Shown here: positions 33,961 through 46,199 of the stretch, in pieces
How the letters are laid out: the number at the start of each line of letters is the position of its first letter
Position numbering within the stretch: the first letter of the stretch is position 1
Assembly: GCF_001640805.2 (NCBI RefSeq)
Contig: NC_066833.1
Location: 8,380,564 to 8,444,563 of the forward strand
DNA from: Lates calcarifer
Taxonomy: Eukaryota > Chordata > Actinopteri > Centropomidae
Length of the DNA stretch: 64,000 nucleotides
Direction: 5' to 3'
Translations under genes and position numbers: made by a program
The notes under the pieces: model-generated
The model's input: only the letters and a program-made list of their open reading frames with translations
Database searches by the model: none
What the model was told of the DNA's origin: nothing

Positions 33961-34483
33961 TGAGGTTAGGACCAGTAATTAAGACTGGAGATTTATTGCA
34001 TTTGAAGAAACAGGCATTCAGAGCTGAAAATGACATGCCCTTAAAACGTATACTGTAGATTCAGATGGTTCATAGACATTATTTTAGGTTAGCCAGAATA
34101 TTAGCAACACTACAACTCAGCAGCCATGTATGATGTATGGTCAGTTTAAGAGGGTAGTCTTCTGATTGGAGGATTCACCTGAGAGGAAACAGTACCTGTG
34201 GAAATATGGATAAAATATGATGAGGGAAAAACAATTTCCAGATGGAATTACAGCAGCATTGACTTTTAGAAACTGTTACTCATACTGATGATACCCAACA
34301 GTGCAGGGGAGTTTTGCTAAAAGGCTACTGATCTATATGCAGTTCCACTTGTCAACACATTTGCCCTCGGCATATGCAATCATCTGCATACTCGCTATGT
34401 AAACAGTTCCACTTCGACAGTAATCTGCTGGCATCAGGTATTCAAAGAGGATGCATTACAATACCAGTGCAGTGTACAACAAG
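33961..34483. other. Non-coding stretch, nothing recognised
   Basis: 34290-34470 is complex and repeat-free and may be conserved. No exon. Confidence 0.35.
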
Positions 34484-34497
34484 CTGCCCCCTGCTGT
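34484..34497 (-). promoter_or_regulatory. CTCF-like motif
   Basis: The minus strand reads ACAGCAGGGGGCAG, matching 13 of 14 positions of CCASYAGRKGGCRS (first C replaced by A). It points towards the plus-oriented motifs at 9026 and 31155. Confidence 0.5.
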
Positions 34498-35214
34498 GAA
34501 ATGCAAGCAGATAAAATGTGATCCCCTCCAGAGGCCAGTGTAAATCAAGGCAGTATAAATAAACTGAATTATTTGACTCTTTTCAAGCTTGATCAAAGGC
34601 AGAGTAGGCCGTCATCTCCTGCATCTTCCCCACAGGATGGCACAGTGTCCTGTTATCTTATTTATCTCTCTCATGTATCCTTTTTCCCACAGTTTGCTCT
34701 GTAGCTCAGCCTACATTGCCCCCACTCTCCCTTTGGATTCGTATCTTTGGATGCACATAAACACAGTGCTTATCATCTGAGCAGTCTGCTGACTGAAGCT
34801 TACTGCAGATTTTTTTCTTCTATCCATATCTTTCACATATCTGAACATTCATTTATCTTTCTTTCTGGCTGAAAGTAGAAACAAACACTAAAACCACAGG
34901 ACATGTAAAAATGAATTTGTAACTGAAGCTCTGAGCACTGTACAATCTGATTCTTGGCTTCCAGTACAATGAGTTTGAGTTTCTTTAGCTTCCATAGTGT
35001 GACATGTGACATATGAGTGAATGGTATGATAACAAGAGGGACAATGGGAGGGAAATGAATACATTAGAGCACGGTCACACCCTTTTTGGGAATGTAAATA
35101 AACTGTGCTGACTTTGAAAGGAACAGCGAGCCAGAGAATCCAAAATGGAGGACGCTATTGTAGCCCATTTGGTTTCTTTTGGAATAAAAGCTGAGGCATG
35201 GTTCATAGACTCTT
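34498..35214. other. Non-coding stretch, nothing recognised
   Basis: No supported feature. Confidence 0.4.
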
Positions 35215-35500
35215 CACTGCCTGAACCACAGACTGTATATAAAGATAGAGGACGTCTCCACCTCCTCAGACTGTACAAACATGAAGCTAAAGTATCCCCA
35301 ATATGAACACTGCCATCTCATGCTGCCGTCATTTGGAGGCAGAGTCTGCTCAGCAGTGATTGGGTGGTGGAGCCATGGTATTGAGGTCCCGCCCATTCAC
35401 CCACCTGACCCAATCATGAGTCAGTCAAAGCTGTTCATCATGAACACATGAACGTCTGAAATGACAGAAACCTTTTGGACTCTTCAGTTTGGTCCATGTC
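35215..35500. repeat. Probable dispersed fish repeat
   Basis: CCACAGACTGTATATAAAGA near the left end, GGCAGAGTCTGCTCAGCAGT, GAGGTCCCGCCCATTCACCC and GACCCAATCATGAGTCAGTC occur in an order I recognise from a common fish interspersed element. The TATATAAA string is therefore unlikely to be a gene promoter. Confidence 0.55.
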
Positions 35501-38500
35501 TCATCTGCCAACCTCCAGAAGTCCAGAACCCACCTCTGTGGGTGAAGTTAGCTCAGCACACTCAGGTTAAGTGGGTAATGCACTGTAGCAACCTGTGTAT
35601 GCATACAGCACATCAGTAATCAGATTACCCCGAACCCCAACAGAGAGTACAGCTCAGCTTTCCTCTGCAGTCTGAATTTTACAGATATTCAGATGTTCTT
35701 TGCTGGATCCTGACTGATTTTGACTTAAGTACTTGAGGTTACTTAGTCTTTTCCTGTCTTTTAGTGTTGTGTTGTTCATGTGTTAGGCTCTATGTAATAA
35801 CCCCATTAGAAACTCTATTACTCTATTACTGCACAAGTGAAAGAAATTGGCATTCTGAGAGAAATCTGAGTGGAAAAATTCTTTAACCCAACCACAGAAA
35901 ACAGTTTTCTCGTTCATGAGATGTTGTTGTTCAGGAAAAGACAGACCGTGACCTCGCTACTTGATTCTGACACTTCTCTTTCAAAGACTTCAGGAGACTC
36001 GTCTTACATACATGTCCATGCACAACCCTGCGCAGACAAACTCCCTAAAAATGTAATATGAATCAGACCCGCAGGAGACGTCTGAGCCCTGTGGGTTGGT
36101 TTCCTCTGGAACAGTCCGACCTGTCCCCAGAGAGACTGACAGTGATCGGTGTCTCTATTCAGAGAACAGGAAAGCACTTAGCTTCCAGAGGAGTCTCCTC
36201 AACGCTGCTGCTTTTCCCCGAGGAGCGAGAGAAGTGACACCAGAGCCCTCGGTGTCAGTCTGTCTGTGCTTTACAGTGGTGCTGAAATCAGTTCAAGGTG
36301 CTTTTCTTGGGGGGGGGGCTAGAAGAGAGAGAGTGGGGTTAAAGGTCAGACTTTGATGTCGAATGCCGACCATCCGGGGGCTGTAGTTTGATGGGGCAGT
36401 CCAGGTGTGAAGAAGACAGGTGATGATACGGCTGGGTGGAGTTACTCCTACTGCTTGATGTGTATGTGTGAGGTAGCATATGGATGCTTATGTTTGTGTT
36501 AGTGCATTAAGGAGTGGGAGTATGTTTTTGATCACTTCACAAGCTGCTTTCTGAGAGAGAGAGGGACCTGCTGAGATAAAGCAAGAGCAGGTAGGGAAAT
36601 AAAGTAAAAGGCACAGCAGGCTCAAGATGAAATAAAAGTATTTGAGGATGTTTAATGTTGTAGGTTTGTTTTTAAACAGAAGAAAAAGCACTGAGATAAC
36701 AGAAGAACATGGTCAAAAAACTGAGTTCCTCTGAAGGACAGTGTCATTCTACAGCTGAGGATGGGGTTTTTCCATGGCTAAGAGCAGATATACTGTAGAG
36801 GCAAAGGGAGTGAAAGGGAGTGAGGTTCCACAAATCATAGCAATAAAGACTGTAGACTCCAAGGTTACTCAACAGAGTGACCAGTGAACAGATCACAGCA
36901 GCTGAGTGGAGGAGGATTAGGATAAAAAAAAGGATTGGAAAAGAAGGGAGGAGGAGAAACACTGAGTGTTCCTGCTGTATCTTCCTCTAACCTCCTGTTC
37001 TGCACTGTCGACCGGCAGGAATCCATGGGGGCTGAGGATGCTGGGAGTGGCTGCATGAAAAAAGAAAAGGTGAAGTGACAGTGGAAAGGAGTGTCTGAAA
37101 AGTGATGAGTTTTGGCATGGTTGCAACAAAAAATGTTTATGGGGGCACTTCAGAACTGATTATAAACATGATTCATCATCGTTCCGCAGCATGAGCAGGA
37201 TAAAGATCCGCCCACTCACTTCCTGTTTCAACAGAAAGCTTAAAGCAAAAGATATTAACCAGTGAAGACCCGGGTAGAAATATCACAGAGACTTCATCAG
37301 AGAGTCAAAACCAGTCAGATCAGCTCCAGAGCTTCTCTTTGACGGCCGTTAAGACTCTCAAGCCGTAGACGTTCCCAAATATCATGTTGTCTTTAGAGCG
37401 TCATTATTTGTAGCAGTTTTAGCTACAGACTGTTGACGTCTTGTTAAACTAGAGAATCAGTGCTGTCCAGTAACCTCCTGTGTGTCCATAACAAACCTCT
37501 GTTTGTCTGTGACAGTCGTTTACTTCAATTGATAGATTAAAAGGATCATTCTTCGTGTGGTAGAGTAGTGGTAAGTAGAAACCGTACAGCAGCTTTAAAA
37601 GGAGAACTGAGAACTGAAAGGCCTGTTCATCAAGTTAGTGTAGTTTAAACAGGAAACTATTGTGTACGACCACGCAGAGCAGTCATCAGCTCTACTGTAA
37701 CATGTTCCTGTAGACAGCTGTCTACAGCTGACATTCAGTGATGTTTCCCTTTAAGGAGGTTGTTCTCTCCACAGAGCAGCTTTCGAGCCGGTACTTCATC
37801 TCCCCCTCACACAGTAGAGCAGCTGCCTCCTTCGCCTTTTATTGAGGCTGAATGGTGAACATGCTTCATTTATTCTGTTTTCTCTTTGTCTTTAACGTCC
37901 TCCGTCCACGCGCTCTCCTGCACCTTCACCTTGTGTTTTTCCCCGGTCGTGGCAGCAGCGGTGGTGGTGGACGGTTTTTCAGTAAACAAACGGTGACGTC
38001 CAGTTCGATTTATCATCCCGATGAGCGCTGGCAGGCTGGACGCCCCCCCCACACACACTTCCACATCACTGAGCTCCTGTAGCAGAAAAGATTAGCCATG
38101 GCTGAGCCTCTCTCTCTTTCCCTCTCATTTGTTCTTTATGTCTCTGTAGTCTCCTTTCCTCCCTGAGGACCACTTACAGGACAAAACTTCACCACTGTAT
38201 TCCTTCAGAAGTGTCTTTGAATCCTTCTGAACACACACACTGTTTGTTAGCATGTTTACACGCATCTACTTCAATCTGCATATTTCACACAGTGTCGTGA
38301 AAGTTTCTGTGCATGCAGATGTTTGCCCACTGAGGCGAGAGGTTATCAGCATGCATACAACAATACAATCACTTTGTTTGCATGGTAAACAGCTGATATC
38401 CAATAGCATTGGCTGATAATCTCTTCTAACTTGCGTGTGTTATGGATTCACACGCCGTGCATACAGCCTGAGTTCATGTTTCCATAGAGACTTAGCTTAT

Positions 38501-38954
38501 GAGGTGAAGGGCTGTAATTTATGTGCATTCTTCACGTGTATTTCCTTGACAATAACTCACTGAGGCGTTGTGTTGTCTTATATGAGGCTGTTAAGTTCCT
38601 GACCAGATTACAGCAGAGGTCTGTTAATGTGAGACGCTGTCTCTGCCAGTGTAAAGTGACTGATCGGACCAGATCATTTTAACTTTGGTGTATTTCCAGT
38701 GGTGGGTCCTGACTAAACCCTGAGTCTGTTTATTTCCATTAATACTACATGTATTAAACTGTTCCCAACAGTCTGTCCTCTTCAGCTCGTAGCTTTCCTC
38801 CTGGTTTCATCACAGTCTGTTTACATTAGAACTTTTATCCAATCAGATTTCAGCCCTGTGTTGCCATGGTAACAGAAATCTGCCTGGAGGCCTTCAGGAT
38901 CAACCTGTGGTTTGAAATAAATGGAGATCAAAGCAGGGGTCATCTAACAGGTTT
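35501..38954. other. Long non-coding stretch, nothing recognised
   Basis: 36309-36319 is a G run and 38042-38050 a C run. A CRE-like TGACGTC lies at 37993-37999. Frames of up to 86 codons have no domains. No splice pair supported. Confidence 0.45.
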
Positions 38955-39035
38955 ATGATGACGTCAGCGTTTTCATGTCGTGTGATTGGACGGTCAGAGA
39001 GCGTACTGGTCACAGCTAGCTAACTGCAGCTATAG
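38955..39035 (+). repeat. Dispersed repeat family 3, copy 2
   Basis: Near-identical over about 70 bases to 2801-2871, including TTTTCATGTCGTGTGATTGG and AGCTAGCTAAC. The sequence just upstream (GCAGGGGTCATCTAACAGG) is also similar to that before copy 1. Confidence 0.8.
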
Positions 39036-39127
39036 CTGCTAGCACAAGCTAACACATGTTAGCATAGATTTAACAGCTGAAGGAGGAGGAAGAGATTGAT
39101 TTGGTTGTGGATAAACTTATGGGAAAA

Positions 39128-39163
39128 ATATTATTGTTGTTATTATTATTGTTGTTATTATTT
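39128..39163. repeat. (TTA/TTG)n trinucleotide repeat
   Basis: Interrupted array of TTA and TTG triplets. Confidence 0.85.
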
Positions 39164-40478
39164 TGCTGCTTTTGCTGGAGATGATGTGGAGCAGCTGTGG
39201 CTGCAGTGTTTGGAGACGCATGTTTTCTATCTCAGGCTGTAAAGCTGCAATATTAGCTTTTTTTCTCGTTTATTTTGATTCAACTGCACAAACATCATCC
39301 TACTGCTGGAAATACACTCCAGAGGAACGAATGTGTATTAATCCATGGATGAAAATAAATCACTGATGAACGTCCTGTTTACTTGTGGCTGCTGTAAACT
39401 ACAGTACCCAGCTGTTTTTATTTGTGACTCTTTTCCTAGAAGATTTGTGTCTTCAGTGGAAATGATTGGACTACAAACAGGGTGAAGTCAGAAAATACTG
39501 TGCGACAGACTGATGCAGTGTTAGTTTTGTGGACAGTATGAAAAATAAAAGATGCTGTTATCATTTCATCCAAAGAACCAAATATACCAAACACACACAA
39601 TATGGATCCTTCATCAGCAGCTGTAAATGCTAATCAGCAGAGCAGAGTTCGTCTCTTTTCTCCTGGACGACATTTTTGTGACTGAAACTTTCCTACAAAC
39701 GAGTAAAAAATGTGTCTCATGTAAAATAACCGTGGTGGGATGTTTTTGATCGTCTCACAAACCTCCTGTACAGATATTGATGAAGGTGAAACATGACATA
39801 TTTGCGAGGTTAAAGAGGGTTGGTGACCTCCTGTACATGAAGGTGTCCATGTTGAAAATACATTTAATTAAAATGCTGAGAATTTTCTTCTATTCTAAGT
39901 CTAGTACACAGTCAGTGAGAAAAGTCTTTCCAACCACAGCCATAACTCATCAGATGCTGTTTGCTATGAGGAGAAACTGTGTGTTTAAAGGCTGTGTGGG
40001 GGAGAGGCTGTATACTGGCCTAATTCCCTCCATTACGACGTACAGTAAAACTACCTGTGCTGTGGTAAAGCAGGGTAAATGCCTCAGTACTCAGTATATA
40101 AATGCAGTATATGGGCTGGCTGGTATTTCCCAGCGGGCAGGTTGGTCAACTTGACCTCTGTTAAAGCTTCCGTTTCTGTCACCAGCAGCCTGACTGAAAT
40201 AAATTGGCTTTGGTCTCTATGGGGGAGTTTGCTGTTGCTGCAGACCTGAGGCCTTATTGGTAGTGCAGCAGTCTCACTCGGGAGGATCTTTGTGTGTATA
40301 TATGTGTGTGTGTGTAACCCTGACCCCCCAGAAAAAGGTGTATGTATGAATTGCTGTGACCTGAGAGACTTCTGCAGTGTGTAGAAGTGTGCGCACGAGT
40401 CAATTTTGTGTAACCCCCAACCTCAGAGAAAGGAGGACCTGAGAATGACCATGACCTCTATATCTACAGCAGCCTTTC
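39164..40478. other. Non-coding stretch, nothing recognised
   Basis: A 125-codon plus frame at 39777-40154 has no recognisable domain. Confidence 0.4.
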
Positions 40479-40503
40479 TGTGTGTGTGTGTGTGTGTGTG
40501 TGT
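40479..40503. repeat. (TG)n microsatellite
   Basis: About 12 units; a shorter TG run is at 40298-40314. Confidence 0.95.
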
Positions 40504-42114
40504 ATGGGAGTGTGTGTTTGTACTTGACCTTGAAATACTCTGTGTGGGAGTAAAGAAGATGGTATTATTAACCAGCATAGCTAAAAAATAAAAATAAACA
40601 AACCCTTCTCTCCCTAAATATTGAAAATCTGCCAGAACAAAGCTGAAGCTGTGTCCCAGCCCCAGATATTAATCTCCTTGGTATTTTGTTTTTATGGTTA
40701 GAGTGGGGAAAACTATCCTTACTGTTAAGGGTGATTACAGGTCTCAGGAAGTAAGTTAGCATGTTAGCATGTTAGCACATCCTGTTCCCTCGTCCCAAAG
40801 TCAGTGTGTTTCTGGTTAAATGTCTGAAATAAGGTCTGAGACATTTTCAGGTTTTATTCTCTGACATAAAATGGGTCAGTAAATCCCCCACTCCTGATGT
40901 TTGAAGCTTTTCCGTGTCTTAAAAAAGGCGGTTGCTAACGAGTGTCTAAATGAGACTACAGAGGTTGTCGGGGACGTTAACATGAAAACCCATCTACTCA
41001 CCAGTCCACCTTTACAGCCTCGTTGTGTTTCTACTCACGCTCTTTCAAACTCTCACTAACTTTCTAAGAAGAAAGGCTTTTGTAGAAGAGCTCAGAGCTA
41101 AATGAAATGACCAGTTGGAAGCTTAGTGGTGGAGACGTTGACGTCATGTGACCGTGGTGTAGTTGGTTTATAGCCTAACATTAGCTTCTTACTTCAAACA
41201 TCAGAACAGTGGTGTTCATCTGTGAAGATGATCTGATCAACTAAACCTGAAGGATCAGAAACTTTAGCTGCTCACAGTTTATTTTCTGGAATAATCCAAA
41301 ACCCAGTCAATGTGAGCCAGACTTTAGTTGAAGCTGCTAACATGCTAACATTTGTGAACTTGTAAACGAACACTGACCGTGACGAACAGCTGATTGTGGA
41401 CTAACTGTGACTGATATAGTCAGAGGGATTATCAGAGTCAGAGGTGCCTTAATGTCTGTACCAACTCTTGCAGCACTCCATGCAGCAGATGTTGAGATAT
41501 CTGGGATAAACTTGCTGCTGGTGGTGCTAAATTAAAAGTCAAGGGATAATGCAAACATCTGGATTCATTGTCTGGACAACTGTATAAAAATCCTTCCATG
41601 CCCTCAAACAACAGAGGAAGAGGAAAATAGAGACATAGTGGATAAACAATAGAAAATCTTCCTCCATCTTTTCTTTTATTTGAGTGTCTAGGAACCACGG
41701 ATGACCACACCACAATCATGTGGGCAGGAAATTATAGAAATGCTAACACCGAGCTAATTAGAGAGATTTGCTTGGGAAAAAAGTTAATATTAAGTCATAC
41801 TATATTATGCATGGAGAAATGAAAGAGAGCCATGAAATCCTCAGAGAGCTGTACAAAGTTGTACAGGCTGAGAGGTTGCTGATCCGCCTTGTCATTATTC
41901 AGCACTTTAAAGTCAGGATGCCGAGGTACCTTTCAGCAGAGACGAGAGGCTGGGAGGTTGAGACATGCAGAATGCCAACTGTAGACTTCAGCCATGTGAC
42001 TGGAATGTAAATTAGGCAAATGTGATTCACCTCATCCTTACCCCATCTGGCACTAGCCTGGGTATGAGAGACAAAGGCTAGAGAGAAAACACTGAGAGAG
42101 AGAGGGTGTGTGTG
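40504..42114. other. Non-coding stretch, nothing recognised
   Basis: TTAGCATG octamer repeats at 40757-40785. No supported exon. Confidence 0.4.
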
Positions 42115-42290
42115 GGCTTGTTTTGCTGTATTCGTGGGGTCTGAAAACCAGGAGCCCACTACACTTGGGGGGTCCAACAGCTTTGTGGGGACCAAAATGC
42201 TGGAACCAACAGGTTTAAATGGCTGAATGAGGGTTAAGACGACGTCCAGTCGTAGTTAAGGTCAGAGACCAGAGACTGTATCGTCAGTGA
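42115..42290. repeat. Probable dispersed fish repeat
   Basis: TTTGTGGGGACCAAAATGCT, then AGGTTTAAATGGCTGAATGA and GGGTTAAGAC, resembles a widespread fish element ('tgtggggaccaaaatgctggtcccc ... ggctgtttgagggttaagac'). Confidence 0.5.
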
Positions 42291-42799
42291 CCGGTTCCCA
42301 CAAAGATAGGTGAACATTTTCGGTGATGATTTGCTCTGTGGGAGCAAAGGTTTGATCATATCCTTTGTCATGCCTCATTACAATCACCTCTACTTACAGT
42401 ACATCTGTGTGTCTGTCTGTTATCGTGTGGGTGTCCGTTTCCATGGTGTTCATGCTCGTGTTTGCATATTTATCAGAAGGACAGTCATGGGGCAGATGGT
42501 GAAGCTCTGCAGTGCATCTGTCTTGTCATCACATGCTAGACTGTGGTGACTGGACTATATGTGGTGCAACACTGTTTGAGGTCAGCTGCTGCTATCAGTG
42601 TTGCAAAACCAACCAGGGTCAATTCTTAAGTTTGTTCACACAAAGGATGTTTGGAGGAATTCATCCAAAACTGGAGTGTTTTCCCTTCAGTTACTGAGAA
42701 TGTGCTCAAAACTAACAGGAAATGTAAAACTCCATTACCTGCTGTATTTTGTAGTAATCCTGACTGATATGAACTCTGAAATAAAACTTTCTGAGTCCT

Positions 42800-43155
42800 T
42801 TCTACTTTTGTGCTCAAGACCTGAACAGTTTGCTCCTTGGCTCTGTAGTCTTGGAGTTTTCTTGGACAGTTCCCTGTCTTTGGATCATCATGTCAGGCCA
42901 TTGAGACTTGAGGAACATTGCTAAGTTGCGATCTGTTATTTCCAGTGCTGATTTGGAGCAAAAAATGTCTGTCCAAAACGTGTTTTAACTAATTCCAGGA
43001 AGAGATCTCGTATCTCTCCAATTTAAAATTCTTGTTTTAACTTTCAAAGGTTTGGATGGTGCAGTACATCTCAGAGCTTTTATTGACCTGAGTTTGCCTT
43101 AAACTCGTTTTAAAACATATGGAGATCGGGGTTTTGGGATGATGGCTCCGAAGCA
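42800..43155 (+). mobile_element. Decayed L2/CR1-like LINE, C-terminal part of ORF2
   Basis: 42841-42903 reads LGVFLDSSLSLDHHVRPL. From about 42903, in another frame, comes LRNIAKLRSVISSADLEQ. From about 43018 comes LQFKILVLTFKGLDGAVHLR, then a YGDRGFGMMAPK-like end at about 43120-43155. This is the order of the post-polymerase region in fish L2-type elements (VRNLGVxFDSSLSFD ... LRNIAKVRSxLSxAD ... FKILVLTYRALHG ... GDRAFSVxAPxLWN). The block that normally lies between, including SSRLDYCNALF, is deleted. Similarity may extend upstream to 42600. Dead copy. Confidence 0.85.
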
Positions 43156-43516
43156 ATGTGAACAAAAATGAGTCAAACTAAACAGAAAACAGAACAAAAC
43201 AACAACAACATGTGCGTCCACAGAGTCTAAGTCCATGTGAAGCACTTTTCCTGCTCTGTCATCTTTCCACACTGGGTCTATTTGTGCTGGAATAGCTTGT
43301 TTCTCCGAAGCATGAAATTCACTTGTAAATACGTCTTTTTGCTTCACTGTCTCCACCACCACCACCAAGACACCAAATGAAGGAATAAATTGGAAGAAGG
43401 GTGTTTGATTTCTCCAGTAGAGTTTGAAGCTGTGGTTGTCCAACACCTTACTAAGATGCTTAAACACCTAACTATAGTTGTTGTCATTTACATATTTTTT
43501 CTGTTTCTGTTTTCAG
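43156..43516. other. Non-coding stretch before a candidate exon
   Basis: 43488-43512 is a T-rich polypyrimidine stretch serving the splice acceptor described next. Confidence 0.4.
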
Positions 43517-43568
43517 TGGATGCTGAAACGCCGGCAGAGCTGGAACATGATGTGGTCGGATGCTGCCG
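43517..43568 (+). CDS. Candidate 52-nt internal exon, unrecognised
   Basis: A T-rich tract ends in TTTTCAG at 43510-43516 and the candidate exon is followed by GTAAGA (43569-43574), a near-consensus donor. Two frames are open: WMLKRRQSWNMMWSDAA, starting at the first base, and DAETPAELEHDVVGCCR, starting two bases in. The third frame has a TGA. The exon is GC-rich compared with its AT-rich flanks, as real exons in AT-rich introns often are. I do not recognise either peptide. At 52 nt the length is not a multiple of three, so skipping it would shift frame. With no neighbouring exons identified this remains a prediction. Confidence 0.35.
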
Positions 43569-45550
43569 GTAAGAAGACATATTTCTTTTATCACTGTTAA
43601 AAAAGGGTTGGAGTTGGACCAGTACTGACTGTTTTGGGGGAAGGAATGATAATCTCTGTGCTTTTATGAAGTTGAAACAAACCCATGAAGCTTTTAAAGC
43701 TTTAAAAGATTTATGCATTTTCTTTAGTCTCAGAGAGACATGACTGGAGGACATTAATAGGTACAACATGTGCTTCTATACAACATGTTCTCTGCTGGCT
43801 GTCAGGACCTCCTCTGCCAAGACAGACACTATTATAGAATATTAGCTATAATAAGGTTGGATGATGTGTTTGTTCAGTTCTAACTCATCAGAAACAGACT
43901 CTGAATCAAGTCGAGTTGAATGTATTCTGAGGATTTGTTGTGTCCTGATGTTTGCTTGAGGTTTGAAGATAAGACTAAAAAGGAAACAGATGAACACATT
44001 CAGTTAGTAAATCTCTTTCTGTTGTTATTGGACCAGACAAATGTTACAAAGAAAAACAGACTGTATTTGTTTCTAGATAAAGGTGACCTAATGACGATAT
44101 GATGCATTATAAAAAGGTTCCTTCCCGCTTTCTCTACATTATTAGGTTTCTATAAATGTTCAATCATTAATTTCAGTCCACTGTTCTGTCAGTTAATTAG
44201 TTAATTTATCACTCTGGTTTTATAAATAACACGACACGAGCTTGTTTCAGGGTTGTAATCTATTAAACACGGTGGGTAACTCGACTCATGATCAGCAGCA
44301 GAGTCGCCATGCTCCCTTATTTTCCTCTGCTCAGCGTGAAGATACCGAACCTCATGGGGGTGTTACCCCTTCCTACTTTACCTCTTTCTTTTAATCAGTT
44401 TGGACTCTGTTTGCCTTTGACCTCTCAGGGTTCAGCTGATGACAGCTCTGTGGTTTAATGCTTGGTGGCCAGAATGGATGAAAAAGTTTCCAAACTTTGT
44501 CGTGGTTATCAGGTTTTAGCCGATCAGGTTGTTTTTAAAGGATGATGCTAAGCTTGCTGTTTGGTTTTTAGCCTTGCTGTGGCTCAGTGGATGTTGGTCT
44601 GTCTGCCAGGCGGTTGATGAGCACTATGAAATATAATCACTGATGTTACTGAAGTAATAATTATTATCACAATATCATTTTATAAACCTTAAGTTTTCTT
44701 CCATAGAAACTTGTCATTAATGTTCGATATAATTCTTTTCCACACTTTGATAGTAACAGAAATGAATCTGCCAACCATGTCGCAGGAATAGAGGAATGTG
44801 TTATAGAAGGATTTAGACTAGATTAGATTTTATCATTATAATAGTTGTTCTATCTCAGATTGATGAGGTGTTCCACTGATTTTCAGTTTCTCATGTTCTG
44901 ACCAAGACGTCTCTTCAACTTTCACTCAGAAGCAAAAATCAGCCTCAAAACTTGAAAGATGAAAATGGTTCAACTGATTTGAACATTTTCATTTTGTTGC
45001 CCAGCCCTATAACTTAAATCATGTTAAATGATCTTTTATTTATTTATTTTTTAATAGTGTAGCCTATGTCTCCTAATACCTGTCTAGTTTTCTAACCTGA
45101 GAAAATGAAGTAAAGTAAGAAAATACCATCACTGCAGAGACTGATGGGTTTTGGAACATTTGATGGTTTTTAGTTTGAGTCTGAACCGTGCAACAGCTAA
45201 ACTCTCCTCTCCTTGAATGTTGGTCATTAAATCTTAGTTATTTTGCTCTGTCACACATGACTTCATTTAAATGTACAAATTAAGCGCTCGTACACGAACC
45301 TCATGTGTCAGACACCAAGTCTGTGTCAGATGTTGTGTCCTTGATGCAGAAACAGTGAAGATGAATCTGATGAGTTCTGTTTTCTGTGGTAATTTGAAAA
45401 CATGACGACTGTCACATGAGGACGATGAAGGACTGGCCTTCTCTCCCTGCATCTGTTTCCAACTGCATCGCCTCAGTTTCCCACTCCCCTCTCAGTTTGT
45501 GGCAACATGTAATGCACCCCCCCACCCTCCTCTTCATGCCACTAAATCAC
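43569..45550. other. AT-rich non-coding stretch
   Basis: No recognised repeat, exon or motif cluster. 44590-44720 and 45035-45060 are especially AT-rich. Confidence 0.45.
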
Positions 45551-45960
45551 CACTCCAAGGTCAGACCTGAGCTCTGCTCTCATAATTACCACTGAGGGTA
45601 ATTAGTTTCCACAGCCCAAGGTCTCTGGTGCCCCTCTGCACACCTTTACTCTGTCACCTGGGCCCTGCCAGGAAAAATGAACGGCTGCCTATGCTGGGTC
45701 GAGCGGGCCCCTCATGATCTATAATAACGTCCCCTTTGGAGTGGAGCTGCAGAACAAGGAACATTACCATGGAACTTAATGATGTCTCTTTCTTTTTCCA
45801 AAGACAGTATCACAATGTCAACGCTGGGAGAAAATCATTAGCCTTCACACAGTTAATGAAAGTCAAAGATTAAGTCAGCCATTCTTAAGAGACGGATATT
45901 ATTCAGCCCACAAACCCTGGGCGTCATTAATAAACTTCTCCCATCACTTTCTTTTTTTAT
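45551..45960. other. Candidate conserved non-coding block
   Basis: CCAAGGTCA at 45555-45563 (nuclear-receptor half-site with the extension used by ERR/SF1-type receptors). CATAATTACC and GGTAATTAG follow at 45591-45604, then a GC-rich centre and an end with AAATCATTAG, CAGTTAATG and GTCATTAATAAAC. About 400 bases without simple repeats or transposon similarity; among the most enhancer-like parts of the window. Confidence 0.4.
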
Positions 45961-46199
45961 TCCTCTCTCCCAGCCACATGTGGATACTTTGAGCAGGTTG
46001 TGGTTCTGTCTTTCTCCTTCAGCAACTTCAGGGAAGAGAAAGCAGCAGCTGCCAGCGAGGCCTCACAGAAATACATCTCCCAGTGGTTCTCAACACAAAT
46101 CTAAACTGCGAGTGTGTATTAGTAGATTGAATAACAGCACAGGAGATTTCCTCTGCACTCCAAACACTGAGCGAGTTGCATAAATAGAATCATGCTGAC
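45961..46199. other. Non-coding stretch, nothing recognised
   Basis: No supported feature. Confidence 0.35.

Noticed and set aside
35235..35242. TATATAAA resembling a promoter TATA box
   Set aside because: It lies within a dispersed fish repeat at its usual place in that family.
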